NCBI GenBank assembly: GCA_965262605.1
Contig: CBDHFN010000001.1
Span: forward strand, 62,001-126,000
DNA length: 64,000 bases
Direction: 5' to 3'
Origin: CBDHFN01 sp965262605
GTDB taxonomy: Bacteria > Pseudomonadota > Alphaproteobacteria > JASGCL01
Made by a program: the position numbers and the translations under genes. The notes below the pieces were generated by a model. That model was not told the DNA's origin. It saw only the letters and a list, made by a program, of their open reading frames with translations, and made no database searches. Of the stretch, positions 9,937-17,334 are shown piece by piece. Every line of letters begins with the position of its first letter. The first letter of the stretch is position 1.

Positions 9937-10013
9937 GTAATACTTAATAATATTTAAGTAAAACTAAATAAAATGCAAATTAAATAAAATAATACTTGAC
10001 TATACTTAAATAA
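9933..10013. promoter_or_regulatory. Cluster of TTAAGTA half-sites upstream of flagellin
   Basis: A 15-bp palindrome (TTAAGTA-N-TACTTAA, 9933-9947) is followed by TTAAGTA near 9954 and TACTT-type words near 9993 and 10003. The cluster lies 115-200 bp upstream of the sigma-54-like promoter at 10129-10146, the usual place for an activator of such promoters. The repeats are seen; the binding protein is not known. Confidence 0.35.
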
Positions 10014-10020
10014 TATGATA

Positions 10021-10119
10021 ATGAATAAATATTATGGTGAAAATCATAAAAATAATAAGCAGGGTTTACCTGCAAAAAAAAAACAAAGAGCACATGATAA
10101 TTGGCTAAAAAATGAATAA
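10021..10119 (+). CDS. Possible 32-residue peptide ahead of flagellin
   Basis: An ATG at 10021 opens a 32-codon frame, very rich in Asn and Lys (MNKYYGENHKNN start) and ending at 10119. No clear Shine-Dalgarno is present, and a frame of this length is expected by chance in AT-rich DNA. It is listed because the 234-base gap between cobK and flagellin holds nothing else that could code. Confidence 0.12.
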   Translation: MNKYYGENHKNNKQGLPAKKKQRAHDNWLKNE

Positions 10120-10128
10120 ATAAATTTA

Positions 10129-10146
10129 TTTGGCATAAAATTAGCA
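10129..10146 (+). promoter_or_regulatory. Sigma-54-type promoter of flagellin
   Basis: The site reads TTGGCAT-AAAAT-TAGCA. GG (10132-10133) and GC (10144-10145) are separated by exactly ten bases, as RpoN promoters require. Only the second base of the TTGCA box and the last bases of TGGCACG deviate. The start site would be near 10157, giving a 14-base leader with AAAGG in front of the ATG at 10171. RpoN control of flagellins is known in alphaproteobacteria such as Caulobacter. Confidence 0.6.
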
Positions 10147-10170
10147 TGAGGAAAACTGAAAGGCAAAGAT

Positions 10171-11127
10171 ATGACTGGTATTACATTATCTACTTCACAG
10201 CGTGGTGCATTACTTAATTTACAAGATACGGATAAATTAGCCCAAAGAACAACCTTGCGTTTGGCAACTGGTCGGGCAGTGAATAGTGTGTCAGATAATG
10301 CGGTTAATTTCTTTCGTTCAAGGTCGCTGGGCAATCGTGCGTCTGATTTTGCGGACAGAAAAAATGATATTTCACAAGGTGTCGCGGCGATTAATGCAGC
10401 ACTTGAAGGCACAGATGCCTTGGATAATTTATTAAAGCAACTAAAAGGTATTGTTGAAGGCACAAGATCTTCTTCGCAAACCGAACGAAAAGTTGCAACT
10501 GACCAATTTTTTAATGTTATTCAACAAGTTAGTCAAGTCGTAGAGGATACAAGCTATCAAGGTTTAAATCTTTTAAATAATACCAATAATAATTTAACTA
10601 TTCGTTTTTCTGAACGATCAAATTCAAAAATTAGCATTAAAGGTTATGGTTTAAATGTTAATGGCGCAACGGTAAGTGAAAATTCTTTGTTTACAGGAGT
10701 TGCCGGCGATAAAATTTTTAAGCTTGACGGTAATGTGTTTACAGATTCAGCCAATCGGGCGATTGCCTTTCGGGCATTAGGTTATACAGATGGAACAGGA
10801 CAAGCACAAGGATTTAGCCATATTGGTGCAAACTCATCAAATGTTGATAAAGTCAATGGTTTAATTAGCACAATTGATAAAGCAATTTCAAAAAATCGGG
10901 CGATTTCAACCGAACTTGGTAATAATGCGTCAATTTTGCAAACCCGATTAAATTTTACCAATCGCTATATAGGTAGGTTGCAAACCGGTTCTGATGAATT
11001 AGTATTAGCCGACTTAAACGAAGAAGGTGCAAACCTGCTTTCCTTGCAAACAAGACAACAATTGGGTGTTAATGCCTTATCATTAGCATCGCAACAACAA
11101 CAATCCATCTTGCAATTAGTAAGATAA
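10171..11127 (+). CDS. Flagellin
   Basis: 318 residues, a short flagellin made almost entirely of the conserved N- and C-terminal coiled-coil D0/D1 parts with a small middle (residues 150-215). The N-terminal half carries TLRLATGRAVNSVSDNAVN and FRSRSLGNRASDF, typical of alphaproteobacterial flagellins. The C-terminus (RLNFTNRYIGRLQTGSDEL, then the QQQQSILQLVR end) forms the filament core. The protein is exported by the flagellar type III apparatus and polymerises into the filament; like other flagellins it lacks a signal peptide. It is monocistronic, with a sigma-54-type promoter 25 bases upstream and a hairpin downstream. No other flagellar gene lies in the window. Confidence 0.93.
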   Translation: MTGITLSTSQRGALLNLQDTDKLAQRTTLRLATGRAVNSVSDNAVNFFRSRSLGNRASDFADRKNDISQGVAAINAALEGTDALDNLLKQLKGIVEGTRSSSQTERKVATDQFFNVIQQVSQVVEDTSYQGLNLLNNTNNNLTIRFSERSNSKISIKGYGLNVNGATVSENSLFTGVAGDKIFKLDGNVFTDSANRAIAFRALGYTDGTGQAQGFSHIGANSSNVDKVNGLISTIDKAISKNRAISTELGNNASILQTRLNFTNRYIGRLQTGSDELVLADLNEEGANLLSLQTRQQLGVNALSLASQQQQSILQLVR

Positions 11128-11162
11128 AAAGCTTCTCTCTCCTCTCTCTCTCTGATTGAAGA

Positions 11163-11193
11163 CTAGCCCCTTAGTGATAAGCTAAGGGGTTAG
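11163..11193 (+). terminator. Hairpin after flagellin
   Basis: CTAGCCCCTTAG (11163-11174) pairs with 11182-11193 over 12 bp, with one G-T pair and a 7-base loop. Only a weak T stretch follows (GTTCTTA), so termination efficiency is uncertain. Confidence 0.55.
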
Positions 11194-11196
11194 GTT

Positions 11197-11349
11197 CTTA
11201 TAATAGCGTGTTGCATTAAGCTTTTTATTTGCACTAATCGGTTAAAAACACACTCAAAATGCTCAAATACTTTATGTATTCTGCGCTTTTTCGTATGTTT
11301 TTGCCCTCTATTGCTTTTAAAAATTCTTAATGCAACACACTATTATAAG
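11197..11349. repeat. MITE-like element, copy A (153 bp)
   Basis: The ends are 24-bp inverted repeats (11197-11220 and 11326-11349) differing at one base. The inner ends TTGCATTAAG and CTTAATGCAA enclose about 105 bp that recur nearly base for base at 39869-40038. The middle contains an imperfect hairpin centred on AATAC-TTTAT-GTATT. It has no coding capacity. The structure is that of a non-autonomous mobile repeat; no matching transposase is seen in the window. Confidence 0.7.
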
Positions 11350-11362
11350 TATTAAAAACCAC

Positions 11363-11521
11363 TATTTAACTTATTTTGCGTCGTTAAATAAAATTTTTCA
11401 AACGCACGAACACTTAAGTTCGCTTACCTTTGAAAAATTTTCTTTGCCTAGCACTCTAAGCTAACTAGTGGTTTTTAGCATTTGGTATTTAACTTATTTT
11501 GCGTCGTTAAATAAAATTTTT
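11363..11521. repeat. Paired 36-bp direct repeats with internal palindromes
   Basis: The same 36 bases occur at 11363-11398 and 11486-11521. Each copy holds an 8-bp inverted repeat (TATTTAAC ... GTTAAATA) around a 12-base centre. The DNA between them is flanked by inverted words (AAAAACCACTA near 11355 and TAGTGGTTTTT near 11465). The second copy runs into the stop of the HTH gene. With the MITE and the terminator these repeats fill the whole 392-base gap after flagellin. Confidence 0.6.
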
Positions 11522-12038
11522 AACTTAGAGCAGGTGATAAATTTTGATTGCTATGTCTTTTTGCAATTTTCATATTAGGTTTTGAAACTTTAATTGGCAA
11601 TGCCTGATATGATTCTGATTTTTCATCATAATTTAATATTATTTGAGGCTGTTCATTATTTTTATAAATGGTTAATAATTTAAATAAATTAATGTTTTCA
11701 AGCTTGGTTTTATTAATGATGAATATTCTAAACGCGATTTCGGATAATTTATTATTAATTCCCGAATTTTCCCAGCGCATAATAGTATGCCGTGAAACTG
11801 CTAATTCTTGCGCGATTTGCGATTGGTCTAAGCCTGTGGCTTTGCGTAAATATTTAATTGCCTCGCCGTTTAGGAAATATGGATATTGGCAAAGCGAAGT
11901 TAATAAAACTTGATTAAGATTATCGTAATTATTAATTTCATAAATTAAATCATGCAATTCATTGTCAAAATAACTTGATATGTTATTAACTTGCACAAAT
12001 TGGCTATTTAATAGTGGGTAATATGGTTTTGTGGTCAT
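11520..12038 (-). CDS. XRE-type helix-turn-helix regulator, antitoxin- or phage-repressor-like
   Basis: 172 residues. FLNGEAIKYLRKATGLDQSQ (residues 56-75) followed by IAQELAVSRHTIMRWENS is a complete XRE HTH with the WE pair typical of MqsA-like antitoxins. The rest is polar, with a Lys/Asn-rich tail (IKVSKPNMKIAKRH), and is not recognised. The start ATG overlaps the stop of the upstream gene by four bases, so the pair is translationally coupled. Either a type II antitoxin with a DNA-binding domain, encoded after its partner as in mqsRA/higBA, or the repressor of the phage remnant on the other side of the IS would fit. Confidence 0.65.
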   Translation of the reverse strand: MTTKPYYPLLNSQFVQVNNISSYFDNELHDLIYEINNYDNLNQVLLTSLCQYPYFLNGEAIKYLRKATGLDQSQIAQELAVSRHTIMRWENSGINNKLSEIAFRIFIINKTKLENINLFKLLTIYKNNEQPQIILNYDEKSESYQALPIKVSKPNMKIAKRHSNQNLSPALS

Positions 12039-12349
12039 TTTAATTTTTCTAATCTAACTTTTTTATCAGCTTGGTTGTAGGCAATTTGCAATTTAAATTG
12101 CAAATTATTCTTGTTTTTGGGGTGCGGAATTTCCATGTTTACGCGAATGAAGTTTGATTGCGGTATGGCTTTTGACGAAATATTTTGCCATAAACAATTA
12201 TCGCTACATAACCAATGAATAAGTTCATTTTCCAGAAAATCAAGTCGGTATATATCGCGTCTAAATTCCTCAGTTATTTGGTAATTTCTGGTTTGGGTGT
12301 AAATATTGATGATAATATCCCGATGGTTTTGGTTGTTTTTTAAATTCAT
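12035..12349 (-). CDS. Unrecognised 104-residue partner of the HTH protein
   Basis: The start at 12349 is preferred over an in-frame ATG at 12427 because AAGGGA lies six bases ahead. The protein begins MNLKNNQNHRDI and is basic and hydrophilic, with one Trp-rich segment (IHWLCSDNCLWQNI near residue 45) and a beta-prone C-terminus. I recognise no family. The position upstream of an overlapping HTH gene is that of a toxin in HTH-antitoxin systems, but no catalytic motif supports this. It is driven by the promoter at 12443-12475, whose -35 box touches the duplicated target sequence of the IS. Confidence 0.55.
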   Translation of the reverse strand: MNLKNNQNHRDIIINIYTQTRNYQITEEFRRDIYRLDFLENELIHWLCSDNCLWQNISSKAIPQSNFIRVNMEIPHPKNKNNLQFKLQIAYNQADKKVRLEKLK

Positions 12350-12442
12350 AAAAATCCCTTTTATATGCTCGCATGTATTACTCCATTTCACCACAAAGCT
12401 GGTTGTTGTTGATATAGATATTTTCATAATATCTATTTCATT

Positions 12443-12475
12443 ATTATATATAAGTTAAATTTTGCGCCATGTCAA
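12443..12475 (-). promoter_or_regulatory. Promoter of the HTH pair
   Basis: On the minus strand TTGACA lies at 12475-12470. AT-rich -10 candidates follow: TTATAT after 17 bases and TATAAT after 21. The region is about 95 bases upstream of the partner gene. Confidence 0.5.
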
Positions 12476-12493
12476 GTAATATTTTACTACTTA

Positions 12494-12541
12494 TTACGGC
12501 AAAAAATAAAGTCACCTAAGTAGCCAGAAATAAAGTCACCT
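12494..12541 (+). repeat. IS left inverted repeat with two internal direct repeats
   Basis: It begins TTACGGCAA and contains AAATAAAGTCACCT twice (12504-12517 and 12528-12541), 24 bases apart. This is the expected layout for two transposase-binding sites per end. Confidence 0.8.
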
Positions 12542-12577
12542 GCTATAATGAAAGCAACACAAGAAAGCAGGTGAAAA

Positions 12578-13792
12578 ATGCAAACAGAGGAAGAAAAAAA
12601 TACACGCATAGAGACGATAATTCGGTATAGTTCTGGATTGATTACGCTTAAAGAAGCGCAAGAACGATTAACGCTATGTAAGCGACAGGTATTGCGGTTA
12701 AGCGAACAATATAAAAAATTTGGATTGTCTTATTTTCAAATGGGCGAGAGGCGCGGACGCAAAGAAAAATCAATTGCCGACAAAAAACAAGCATTAGAAA
12801 TACTTAACCTTGATTTATATAAGGGCTTTGCGCCCAGTTTTGCGTCCGAGATATTAACCGAACGGCACGCAATAAAATTCAGCAAAGAAACAATGCGACA
12901 ATTGATGATAAAAAATGGCTTGTGGCAAGCCAAAATCAAAAAATCTGTTAAAAAACATTTGACCCGCGAACGACGACCAAGATTGGGGGAATTAGTGCAA
13001 ATAGATGCTTCTTTGCATGATTGGTTTGAAGGACGCGGTGATAAATGCGCCTTGATAGTATTTATTGACGATGCCACGGGACGGATATTAGGGCTTAAAT
13101 TCGCCCCCACCGAAACAACATTTGCCTATATGGAATGTTTATATGACACTATTAAATCAAATGGTATTCCATTGGCTTTATATGCTGATAAACATAGTAT
13201 TTTCAGAACTTATCGCCCGAACCAGCAACATGACCCACATAATGAACCTACCCAATTCCACAGGGCTTGCGAAGAATTAAACATTGAATTAATCAATGCC
13301 CATTCCCCCCAAGCCAAAGGCAGAGTTGAACGATGCAACAGAACATTACAAGAGCGGCTGATTAAATTCATGCGTCTGGAAAATATTTGCACCATCGAAG
13401 ATGCCAATAAATTTACGCCAATCTTTATTGCCAAACATAATCAAAAATACGCTATAACCCCCAAAAATACAACAGATGCCCATCAAATTAATATTAAATC
13501 TGATGAAGAGCTTAGGTTAATTTTAAGCAAACAAGATGCAAGACGCGTCGCAAAAAATAACTCCATCTCTTTTGAAGCGCATAAATATCAACTGGATAAT
13601 AACTTCAAAAATCGCTTGCAAGGGCAGTCCGTCCGACTTTATCGGTGCTTTAATGGTGAAAACTTTATTAAATGGAATCAAATGATTATACAACATTCTG
13701 TGCTAAAAAATATCACCCCTAAAACACCAAAAATCGCCACAAGCAAAAATATTAATGATTTTATCAACAAAATTATTACCGATGCCGCTTGA
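12578..13792 (+). CDS. DDE (RNase H-fold) transposase of the IS
   Basis: 404 residues. An N-terminal HTH region (LITLKEAQERLTLCKRQVLR, residues 17-36) precedes an rve-type integrase core with the three acidic residues in place: QIDASLHDWF (first Asp, near residue 143), LALYADKHSIF (second Asp, near 207) and AKGRVERCNRTLQERL (Glu, near 254). The C-terminal half resembles ISNCY/IS1202-group transposases. The start follows AAGCAGGTGAAAA, a good Shine-Dalgarno. It fills the IS and points away from the HTH pair. The frame is uninterrupted. Confidence 0.88.
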   Translation: MQTEEEKNTRIETIIRYSSGLITLKEAQERLTLCKRQVLRLSEQYKKFGLSYFQMGERRGRKEKSIADKKQALEILNLDLYKGFAPSFASEILTERHAIKFSKETMRQLMIKNGLWQAKIKKSVKKHLTRERRPRLGELVQIDASLHDWFEGRGDKCALIVFIDDATGRILGLKFAPTETTFAYMECLYDTIKSNGIPLALYADKHSIFRTYRPNQQHDPHNEPTQFHRACEELNIELINAHSPQAKGRVERCNRTLQERLIKFMRLENICTIEDANKFTPIFIAKHNQKYAITPKNTTDAHQINIKSDEELRLILSKQDARRVAKNNSISFEAHKYQLDNNFKNRLQGQSVRLYRCFNGENFIKWNQMIIQHSVLKNITPKTPKIATSKNINDFINKIITDAA

Positions 13793-13852
13793 TTTTATCT
13801 TAATCTTTGATACTATCTACGCATTGAATATTCGCTACTCGCTATACTCAAA

Positions 13853-13900
13853 AGGTGACTTTATTTCTGGCTACTTAGGTGACTTTATTTCTTGCCGTAA
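13853..13900 (-). repeat. IS right inverted repeat
   Basis: Reverse complement of the left end, again with two AAATAAAGTCACCT units, ending in TTGCCGTAA. Confidence 0.8.
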
Positions 13901-13958
13901 CAGTAATATTTTGCTACTTAATGATTTTAAATATTTTAATTTTTTTTGATAATATGGG

Positions 13959-13987
13959 TTGACTTTTAATTTTATTCTTATTATGTT
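13959..13987 (+). promoter_or_regulatory. Promoter of the phage-type operon
   Basis: TTGACT (13959-13964) and TATGTT (13982-13987) are 17 bases apart. AAGGAG follows, seven bases before the ATG at 14015. The three phage-like genes lie behind it in one run. Confidence 0.6.
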
Positions 13988-14014
13988 CTTATTATATTCT
14001 AAAAGGAGAACAAA

Positions 14015-15469
14015 ATGAACGACACAATTTCAATTCAAACCCGATATGAACGGGCATTAGAAAATCGGCGATATTGGGAATCTGAATGGCAAAATTGCTT
14101 TCAATTTACGATACCACAACGCAATAATGGCGGCAGTAATTCGGGAGCGCCTTTAACAATTGCCCCGCAAATTTCGTCTAAAAATTCTGATATTTTTGAC
14201 AGCACGGCAATAACGGGTTCGGAACAATTGGCGAACAATATTATGGCTGAATTAATGCCCGTAGATGGTCAATGGTTTGAAATTAATGCTATAAATGCAC
14301 AAAACGATGCACAATATCAACAAATTAATGAATTTATCAAGGAAATTTGTCTTGCCGCGAATTATCAATTGGAATTGCACCAATCCATGCTTGATTTAGT
14401 GATTGCAGGCACAGCAGCGATTGCGATTGAGGCTGATGAACAATATCCTTTTATTAAATTATCCGCCATTCCTATTGGTCAAGTAATATTTGAAGATAAT
14501 GGCGATGGGCAATTAAATAATTGCTTTCGGCAAAATTTTTTAACCCAAGCCCAAATTATTGAAAAATTCCCTGATTTTGATATTTCTGCACTTCGGGGTA
14601 AAATTGATGCAAGTTATCTTGTGGTGGAAGCGATATTAAAAAACACCGATGGCTTATATGATTATATAATTTTTATTCCCAATACGGATAATCAAGCAAA
14701 TAATGAATATTGTGTTTTATTTCAAGGTGAATTTGAATTTTCCCCGATAATTGGGTTTAGATTCATGAAATCCGCGGGTGAAATTTACGGCAGATCGCCC
14801 ATCATGCGCGCTTTGCCCGATATTCGCACGGCAAATAAAGTGGTTGAGCTTATTTTGAAAAATGCTAATATTGCGGTAAGTGGAATTTGGCAAGCCGATG
14901 ATGATGGCGTGTTAAATCCGGCAAATATTCAATTAAAACCCGGCACTATTATTACCAAAGCCGTTGGTTCGCAAGGCTTAACCCCTTTGCAATCGGCGGG
15001 CGATTTTAACTTATCGCAAGTAATTTTACAAGATTTACGCCATAATATCCAATCGGCTTTATTATTGGATAAATTTAGTTTGCCAGACAATATTAATATG
15101 ACGGCAACTGAAATTTTGGAACGCCAAGCCCAATTGACAAGAATCTTAGGCGCAAGTTATGGCAGGTTAGTTGCTGAATTAATGCTGCCTTTGATTGAAG
15201 CCATTACCAAAATTTTAGTGCGTCTTAATCAAATTCCACCGCAAATTACCGATAAATCGCTTACGCGCATTAAAATAAGTTCGCCTTTGCAACGCAGAAT
15301 GCAAATGATGCAAGCCCAATCGGCTTTGGAATTGATAAAAACTATGAAATTGCTGGGTGTTGATATTAACCCCATCATTACCCCTGAAAATTTAAATTGG
15401 CTAACTAATTCATTTAATTTGCCGATTCAATTTCAAAACCCAACTAATACCAATCAATCCACTCAATAA
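14015..15469 (+). CDS. Phage portal / head-to-tail connector protein (T7-like)
   Basis: 484 residues. The N-terminus (SIQTRYERALENRRYWESEW) and the middle segment (GSEQLANNIMAELMPVDGQW, residues 69-88, then YGRSPIMRALPDIRTANKVV) match the podovirus-type head-tail connector family. In phages this protein forms the dodecameric ring through which DNA is packaged, so it marks a virion-assembly module. Wild-type T7-like portals are about 500-540 residues, so the gene is near full length. No capsid, terminase or tail gene accompanies it, so it belongs to a remnant or a domesticated set. The promoter and a strong Shine-Dalgarno are intact. Confidence 0.82.
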   Translation: MNDTISIQTRYERALENRRYWESEWQNCFQFTIPQRNNGGSNSGAPLTIAPQISSKNSDIFDSTAITGSEQLANNIMAELMPVDGQWFEINAINAQNDAQYQQINEFIKEICLAANYQLELHQSMLDLVIAGTAAIAIEADEQYPFIKLSAIPIGQVIFEDNGDGQLNNCFRQNFLTQAQIIEKFPDFDISALRGKIDASYLVVEAILKNTDGLYDYIIFIPNTDNQANNEYCVLFQGEFEFSPIIGFRFMKSAGEIYGRSPIMRALPDIRTANKVVELILKNANIAVSGIWQADDDGVLNPANIQLKPGTIITKAVGSQGLTPLQSAGDFNLSQVILQDLRHNIQSALLLDKFSLPDNINMTATEILERQAQLTRILGASYGRLVAELMLPLIEAITKILVRLNQIPPQITDKSLTRIKISSPLQRRMQMMQAQSALELIKTMKLLGVDINPIITPENLNWLTNSFNLPIQFQNPTNTNQSTQ

Positions 15470-15489
15470 ATATTAACAAGGAGAATATT

Positions 15490-16101
15490 ATGAGCAACGA
15501 AAACTTAAATGATAGCATTATTGAAAATGCTGAAATTTCAATTGAAACCAATCCAAGCGAAATACCAGCCAATATATCGCGCCCGGAATATATTCCAGAA
15601 AAATTTTGGAATCCGCAAAATAACCAAATTCGCGTGGAAGAAATGGCAAAATCTTATAGCGAATTGGAAAAGCAATTTTCTAAAAAATCAAGCCAAAGCG
15701 ATGAAATTGCGAAATTAAACAATGAATTACACCAAGCCCGTGCGGAATTAGCCCAACAAAATCTTGTTTTTGAAATGGGCGGTGCTGAAAAATGGCAAGA
15801 ATTGCAACCGCAATTACAAGAATTTGCCACAGAAAATTTTGGCACAGAAATTTGGGGGCAAGTCGCCAATAACCCCGAACAATTAAAGAAATTGCATAAT
15901 TTAATGACGGCTTCGTTGCAAGTGCAACAGCAAAAAACAAATGCAACGCAATTGCCAAAAATTATTTCTAATCCACAAAATTCGCAATCCCCCGAACATT
16001 CGTTAAGGCAAATTATGCGCCACCCAGATTATTGGAAAAAAGGTAACCCGCAATTGCTGAAACAAGTGGCTGATGGATTCGCGAATTTATACGGCAATTA
16101 A
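15490..16101 (+). CDS. Phage scaffold/capsid-assembly-like protein
   Basis: 203 residues, acidic and glutamine-rich. The N-terminal region RPEYIPEKFWNPQNNQI followed by VEEMAKSYSELEKQF is the usual start of T7-like capsid-assembly scaffolds. A coiled coil spans residues 55-100. The C-terminus (RQIMRHPDYWKKGNPQLLKQ, then VADGFANLYGN) recurs in the next gene. It lies 20 bases behind the portal gene with AAGGAG ahead of the ATG. In T7-like phages scaffold follows portal, which supports the call. No capsid gene follows. Confidence 0.65.
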   Translation: MSNENLNDSIIENAEISIETNPSEIPANISRPEYIPEKFWNPQNNQIRVEEMAKSYSELEKQFSKKSSQSDEIAKLNNELHQARAELAQQNLVFEMGGAEKWQELQPQLQEFATENFGTEIWGQVANNPEQLKKLHNLMTASLQVQQQKTNATQLPKIISNPQNSQSPEHSLRQIMRHPDYWKKGNPQLLKQVADGFANLYGN

Positions 16102-16119
16102 CATTAACAAGGAAAAATT

Positions 16120-16488
16120 ATGAACGAAAATACCACGATTACAATGGACAAAAACATGCCACACCCGCACCCTTTATTAGTGCCATTAATGGCAGGGGGG
16201 TTAAGTAATTTAACCGATAGCGAATTGGCGGAATTAGACAGAATGATAACCCCCAGAACTGCGCAATTATTAACCAAAGCTTTTGGTCAAGAATTTGCAT
16301 TTATTCTTGAACCTTTGGTTGAAGGCGAACAAGATTCAAATCCACAACCGCAATTATCGCCCCAAGAAATGCAAGCACAAAAGCAAGAATTATCAAAAAT
16401 GATGCGCGACCCGCAATATTGGCGTGATAAAAATCCCGAATTTATCAAGCAAATTGCCGATAAATTCCAAAAATTCTATTCAAAATAA
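16120..16488 (+). CDS. Small phage-type protein sharing the scaffold C-terminal motif
   Basis: 122 residues. Its last 30 residues (MRDPQYWRDKNPEFIKQIAD, then KFQKFYSK) are clearly related to the end of the preceding protein, including the P-x-YW, NP and KQxAD positions. The N-terminal 60 residues are different (HPHPLLVPLMAGGLSNLTDS). I recognise no further domain. It could be a second scaffold or decoration protein docking on the same partner. AAGGA precedes the start, 18 bases after the scaffold stop. Confidence 0.6.
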   Translation: MNENTTITMDKNMPHPHPLLVPLMAGGLSNLTDSELAELDRMITPRTAQLLTKAFGQEFAFILEPLVEGEQDSNPQPQLSPQEMQAQKQELSKMMRDPQYWRDKNPEFIKQIADKFQKFYSK

Positions 16489-16492
16489 AATT

Positions 16493-16542
16493 AAAAGCCA
16501 AGAATACCGCGAATTAATAATTTGCTGATTCTTGGTTTTTTT
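16493..16542. terminator. Bidirectional terminator between phage module and aldolase gene
   Basis: CCAAGAAT (16498-16505) pairs with ATTCTTGG (16528-16535), extended by A/T pairing. A seven-T run follows on the plus strand and AAAA precedes, giving a U-run on the minus strand too. It overlaps the end of the aldolase gene. Confidence 0.65.
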
Positions 16543-17299
16543 CTTGCTTAAATTCCGCGATTGATGCCTTTGCGCCCGCGGCAACTAAGGCAAGGTCATT
16601 TTTAAGCGCAGTCCAGCTTATACCATTGGCGACTTGATTGCGGGCAATTTCAGGGGTTGCGGAAACCGTGCCAAGCGATAAATTCATTTTTTGGGCGATT
16701 TTCGCGCATTCGTGCATAATTTTGGTTGTGTCTGCGCCAAAAGCCTGCCCAATTTGTCCGATATTTGCCGAATAATCCCCGGGACCAAAGAAAATACCAC
16801 CAACACCCTTGATTTTAGCGATAGATTCCATATTTTTAACGGCATTGGGGGTTTCAAGCTGGGGTATTATCATTAATTCTTGGGAAATTTGGCGAACATA
16901 TTGCTTATTTGCGCCATAACCAGACGCACGAATTGTGCCTGCATAACCGCGTCTGCCCATGGGGGGATAATAAGAATGGTCAATAATTTTTTGCATTTCA
17001 TCGGCATTTTCAACAAAAGGCACAACGATAGTCGTTGCGCCAAAATCTAATGCCTTGCGAATGCTCATCATTTGCTGGTCGGCAACGCGGACAATAATTT
17101 CTGTGCCTGTTGCTTGCAAGGCAAGCATAATCGGGTAAGCACTGACGGCATCGGTTAATGAATGTTCGCAATCAATTACCACAAAATCATAGCCAACTTG
17201 TCCAAAAATTTCCGCAATTTGAATGTGATTGGACATTAACCAGCCACCAACTAATTTTTCGCCTTGGGCGATGCGTGCTTTAAATTTATTATTGATCAT
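16514..17299 (-). CDS. HpcH/HpaI-family class II aldolase (2-keto-3-deoxy acid aldolase)
   Basis: 261 residues, full length for the family of metal-dependent pyruvate aldolases (GarL, HpcH, RhmA). DFVVIDCEHSLTD holds the active-site region, GRRGYAGTIRASGYG the pyruvate-binding loop, IIPQLETPNAV the metal Glu and FFGPGDYSA the metal Asp. These enzymes cleave 2-keto-3-deoxy sugar acids or their phosphates to pyruvate plus an aldehyde. GGGAG lies seven bases before the ATG. It follows gap by 35 bases in the same direction and faces the importer/deacylase operon, so I infer it splits the keto-deoxy sugar acid (or KDPG) made by that operon. The phosphorylation state of its substrate is not determined. 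Confidence 0.85.
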   Translation of the reverse strand: MINNKFKARIAQGEKLVGGWLMSNHIQIAEIFGQVGYDFVVIDCEHSLTDAVSAYPIMLALQATGTEIIVRVADQQMMSIRKALDFGATTIVVPFVENADEMQKIIDHSYYPPMGRRGYAGTIRASGYGANKQYVRQISQELMIIPQLETPNAVKNMESIAKIKGVGGIFFGPGDYSANIGQIGQAFGADTTKIMHECAKIAQKMNLSLGTVSATPEIARNQVANGISWTALKNDLALVAAGAKASIAEFKQEKNQESANY

Positions 17300-17334
17300 T
17301 GTAAACTCCCTTTGGGTAAATAATAATCGTTGTT

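Larger units (their letters stand above)
12494..13900 (+). mobile_element. Insertion sequence, IS1202/ISNCY-like, about 1.4 kb
   Basis: The element is bounded by 48-bp inverted repeats (12494-12541 and 13853-13900) that differ only near the outer end. It contains one transposase gene. Flanks 12475-12493 and 13902-13920 carry the same AGTAATATTTT-x-CTACTTA sequence with one mismatch, indicating an 18-20 bp target duplication. Long duplications are known in the IS1202 group. Intact ends and an intact gene suggest it could still be active; the mismatch in the duplication suggests it is not brand new. Confidence 0.85.
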
